Shown: piece after piece, positions 58,880-60,661 of the stretch | Numbering within the stretch: position 1 is the first letter of the stretch | Layout: each line of letters starts with the position of its first letter | Source of the DNA: CAZAPG01 sp964486935 | GTDB taxonomy: Bacteria > Chloroflexota > Anaerolineae > 4572-78 > J111 | DNA: 60,661 nt | NCBI GenBank assembly: GCA_964486935.1 | Contig: CAZAPG010000047.1 | Location: 1 to 60,661 of the forward strand | Direction: 5' to 3' | Made by a program: the position numbers and the translations under genes | The notes under the pieces: model-generated | Databases searched by the model: none | What the model saw: the letters and a program-made list of their open reading frames with translations, nothing else | Told to the model about the DNA's origin: nothing

Positions 58880-58971
58880 CGAAGCTGTGGCTCCTTGGCT
58901 GGTTGTGGGTATTATAACGTTATCTTAAAGGTATCCCAAACCCAAATTAAAATACGAATTTTGCGTCTTGG

Positions 58972-59451
58972 TTACGCCCCACTCTCGGCGAGTTGATTGC
59001 CTCTGAGATTTTTCCCCTCTTTCTCCTTTCCTGCCAACTCCCGGCCTAACTCTACCAACTCTTCAGCCTTCTCAGGCGACATGCTATCGGCAATCTCATA
59101 CACTTGTTCACGGCTGGGCTTACCTCTGGCCTGTTGCGCCGTTGCCCTTAGGTAAATTAACACATTCTCTTTGAGGTCGCCAGGCGGAATGGAACGATAA
59201 ATATCTAAGAGTTCAACTTCATCAGCAGTAAGGTCATCTGTTCCTATCCCCAGAAAATAATTTACAGATTTGTTTAATATACCGGGAAGCTTTGCAAGAT
59301 TTTCTATCGAGAGCGAATTACGCCCAGTCTCGATCTGAGTATATGAACTGCGAGCCATCCCCAGGAGGTCTGCAAGTTCCCCCTGAGTAAGCCCAACTTC
59401 TTCTCTTGCTGTTTTGAGACGGCTAATAACAAGTTGCTTGAAGTTTTCCAT
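58972..59451 (-). CDS. XRE-family transcriptional regulator
   Basis: 159 aa. N-terminal HTH_3 domain: LKTAREEVGLTQGELADLLG followed by ARSSYTQIETGRNSLSIENL (residues 12-53). The C-terminal half is helical and charged (SPEKAEELVELGRELAGKEKEG), perhaps for dimerisation. It resembles phage and ICE repressors. It is divergent from the HTH gene at 59598, with a dyad between them. Confidence 0.85.
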   Translation of the reverse strand: MENFKQLVISRLKTAREEVGLTQGELADLLGMARSSYTQIETGRNSLSIENLAKLPGILNKSVNYFLGIGTDDLTADEVELLDIYRSIPPGDLKENVLIYLRATAQQARGKPSREQVYEIADSMSPEKAEELVELGRELAGKEKEGKNLRGNQLAESGA

Positions 59452-59493
59452 GTTGTAAATAGTAACATAAACCTTAAAAATTAAAACATTTTG

Positions 59494-59540
59494 TTGACAA
59501 TATTGGTTTTGTATGATAACTTAACGTTGCAATACAAAAC
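59494..59540. promoter_or_regulatory. Divergent promoter and dyad operator between the XRE genes
   Basis: TTGACA (59494-59499), 17-nt spacer and TAACTT (59517-59522) read rightward. GTTTTGTAT (59506-59514) and ATACAAAAC (59532-59540) form an exact inverted repeat with a 17-nt spacer that covers the -10. A bound dimer here would block the rightward promoter. Confidence 0.55.
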
Positions 59541-59597
59541 TTTACTCCCCGTTTTTTTTAAATCTAAAAGTTTTATATTAGAACTTAAAGTTTTATT

Positions 59598-59894
59598 ATG
59601 GGTCATATTGTGCTAACGTTCGGTGCAAAACTACGAGGTGTTCGCAAGATGTTGAATATGAGTCAGGCTGAGTTAGCTGAAAGAGCAAATCTTCAACGGC
59701 GTGACGTTATACAGTTTGAGAATGATGTGTATTTACCTACGCCAAGTGCCCAAACCGCTATTGAGCGTGTCTTAGGCGTGGATTTCAATGCCCCCATCAT
59801 TATCTCCGTGGAAGGCGAGTTACAGTCTGGCCAATCCCAAAACAATAGATCAACCTCTCCCGTAGTGCAAAAAACGGTGGCGGTTGATGGATAA
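59598..59894 (+). CDS. Small XRE-type DNA-binding protein
   Basis: 98 aa. An HTH_3 domain (LRGVRKMLNMSQAELAERAN, then LQRRDVIQFEN) is followed by an acidic/polar tail (about residues 55-98) with no second domain. It lacks the usual Cro length but could act like one, opposite the 58972-59451 repressor. The stop overlaps the next start by 8 bp. Confidence 0.75.
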   Translation: MGHIVLTFGAKLRGVRKMLNMSQAELAERANLQRRDVIQFENDVYLPTPSAQTAIERVLGVDFNAPIIISVEGELQSGQSQNNRSTSPVVQKTVAVDG

Positions 59895-60336
59895 CGATAT
59901 TGCCCAGCCCACCAGTGGTCTCCCATCCATCAGTCAGGCGGATTTGGATTGCGCTATGGCTGTTCGAGGGGCGGCGCTACTGGATAACCATCTGCGCAAT
60001 TTGTTGGAATGTGCTCTGTACGGAAATGCAGCAGCCCGCAAAGAATTGCTGGACACATCGGCCCGTTTGAAGACCATTGCTTACTGTATCGGACTTATCA
60101 ACACAACTGATTATTGGGACCTGCGGATCATAGGCAATGTGCGCAACCTTTTTGCCCACCAAAGAATGGCCGAGCCGCCAACCTTTGAAACCGAACAAAT
60201 TGCGCAACGGGTTGAAAACTTAAGCACGTACGTAGGGGCTAGAAATGGGCGAGCGGCCTATATCAAGGCGGTGTACCGGCTGGCTGGACTTCTTAACCGC
60301 AAACTGGCGCAGGTAAAACGAGAACGCAATCCATAA
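59887..60336 (+). CDS. MltR-like helical protein
   Basis: 149 aa. Helical throughout, with GAALLDNHLRNLLECALYG, LKTIAYCIGLINTTDYWDLR and NVRNLFAHQRM (R-N-x-F-A-H) in the order seen in the MltR/mannitol-operon-repressor and related families. Those act as repressors or have unknown roles. It is coupled to the HTH gene before it, and the pair may be a regulator module of the element. An ATG at 59887 is preferred over the TTG one codon earlier. Confidence 0.6.
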   Translation: MDNDIAQPTSGLPSISQADLDCAMAVRGAALLDNHLRNLLECALYGNAAARKELLDTSARLKTIAYCIGLINTTDYWDLRIIGNVRNLFAHQRMAEPPTFETEQIAQRVENLSTYVGARNGRAAYIKAVYRLAGLLNRKLAQVKRERNP

Positions 60337-60351
60337 TTCGCACCCTGCTCG

Positions 60352-60425
60352 CCGGGGTAAATTCTTCGATACCCCGGTCTCCTCCCTCCCCCGGGGTGAG
60401 TCGTTAGTGGCAGGCGACTCACCCC
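60352..60425. repeat. Two consecutive hairpins downstream of the MltR-like gene
   Basis: First: CCGGGGTA (60352-60359) with TACCCCGG (60370-60377). Second: GGGGTGAGTCG (60393-60403) with CGACTCACCCC (60415-60425), an 11-bp perfect stem with an 11-nt loop. Neither has a U-run, so they are not classical terminators. Confidence 0.65.
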
Positions 60426-60520
60426 CTCGGCGGACAGGGTACGAGTGCCCTATAGTGGAAGGGTGATGAGGATTTCTACCCCCACCCCAAGAGATTTATT
60501 CATTATTTGGCGAGGGCCGG

Positions 60521-60616
60521 ATGAATAGCAGCATCACGATGGATGACCAACGAGTGTTTGAATATTACGCAAAATACGTTGCGCAGTCGGTGTTGGGTGC
60601 GCCGGATTGTCATTGA
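60521..60616 (+). CDS. Possible very small ORF
   Basis: 31 codons (MNSSITMDDQRVFEYYAKYV...). GAGGG lies about 6-10 nt upstream of the ATG. It could be a peptide gene or chance; too short to judge. Confidence 0.25.
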   Translation: MNSSITMDDQRVFEYYAKYVAQSVLGAPDCH

Positions 60617-60661
60617 CCGGCCTATACTTTACCAGGCGTGGTCGGCCGATGGTTACCAGGC

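Larger units (their letters stand above)
55931..60661. mobile_element. Probable integrated element beginning at tRNA-Leu, right end outside the window
   Basis: A large serine recombinase sits within 20 bp of the tRNA 3' end. It is followed by small unknown genes, two divergent XRE-type regulators and an MltR-like protein, a cargo typical of integrative elements or prophage ends. The other end and the att repeats were not found within the window, so the boundaries are inferred. Confidence 0.5.
60337..60661. other. Intergenic region at the window edge
   Basis: Holds the two hairpins at 60352-60425 and a possible 31-codon ORF at 60521-60616. No recognisable longer gene; the next one probably lies outside the window. 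Confidence 0.4.

Overview
The window looks like chromosomal DNA from an uncultivated or little-studied Chloroflexota (Anaerolineae/Ardenticatenia-like). This is inferred from gene content: a PASTA-less membrane Ser/Thr kinase with laminin-G-like ectodomains, very long GAF-array sensor proteins, a fused 3-oxoacid CoA-transferase, and many short intergenic inverted repeats. No rRNA or marker phylogeny was available, so the assignment is tentative.

Layout. Positions 1-8.7 kb (+ strand): the tail of one gene, a GT39-type membrane glycosyltransferase, a metallo-beta-lactamase-fold hydrolase, an acyl-CoA dehydrogenase overlapping a leucine-dehydrogenase-like enzyme, small membrane and DUF1330 proteins, a one-domain XdhC protein, and a DUF5989/SxtJ-like membrane pair, separated by palindromes and hairpins. 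8.9-12.8 kb (- strand): a receptor-type Ser/Thr kinase, a histidinol-phosphatase/IMPase-family enzyme and two small proteins. 12.9-21.9 kb (+): fused CoA-transferase, argF, a large TPR protein, the c-di-AMP cyclase cdaA with its YbbR/CdaR partner, and der.

21.9-52.3 kb (- strand) is the centrepiece: about 30 kb of leftward genes with very short gaps or overlaps. Read in the direction of transcription they are a GAF histidine kinase, a REC-GAF-PAS kinase, an OmpR-type regulator, three stand-alone receivers, two giant GAF/PAS proteins with no kinase domain (1668 and about 1891 aa), a 2367-aa multi-GAF hybrid kinase with two receivers, a threonine-synthase-like PLP enzyme FUSED to a C-terminal receiver domain, a REC-histidine kinase, and then maf, an MFS transporter and tag. 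The receiver on the PLP enzyme is closely related to the last receiver of the giant kinase just upstream. This suggests a phosphorelay whose output is an amino-acid-metabolising enzyme rather than transcription. A 383-bp stretch encoding most of one GAF domain is, by eye, identical in the two kinase-less giants, which points to recent duplication or gene conversion.

52.4-55.8 kb: a pentapeptide-repeat protein, an MFS exporter and a membrane-anchored Pro-rich protein. At 55.84 kb is tRNA-Leu(UAA), directly followed by a large serine recombinase pointing at it. The remaining 5 kb (small membrane proteins, two divergent XRE-type regulators with a dyad between them, and an MltR-like protein) looks like one end of an integrated element that runs off the window.
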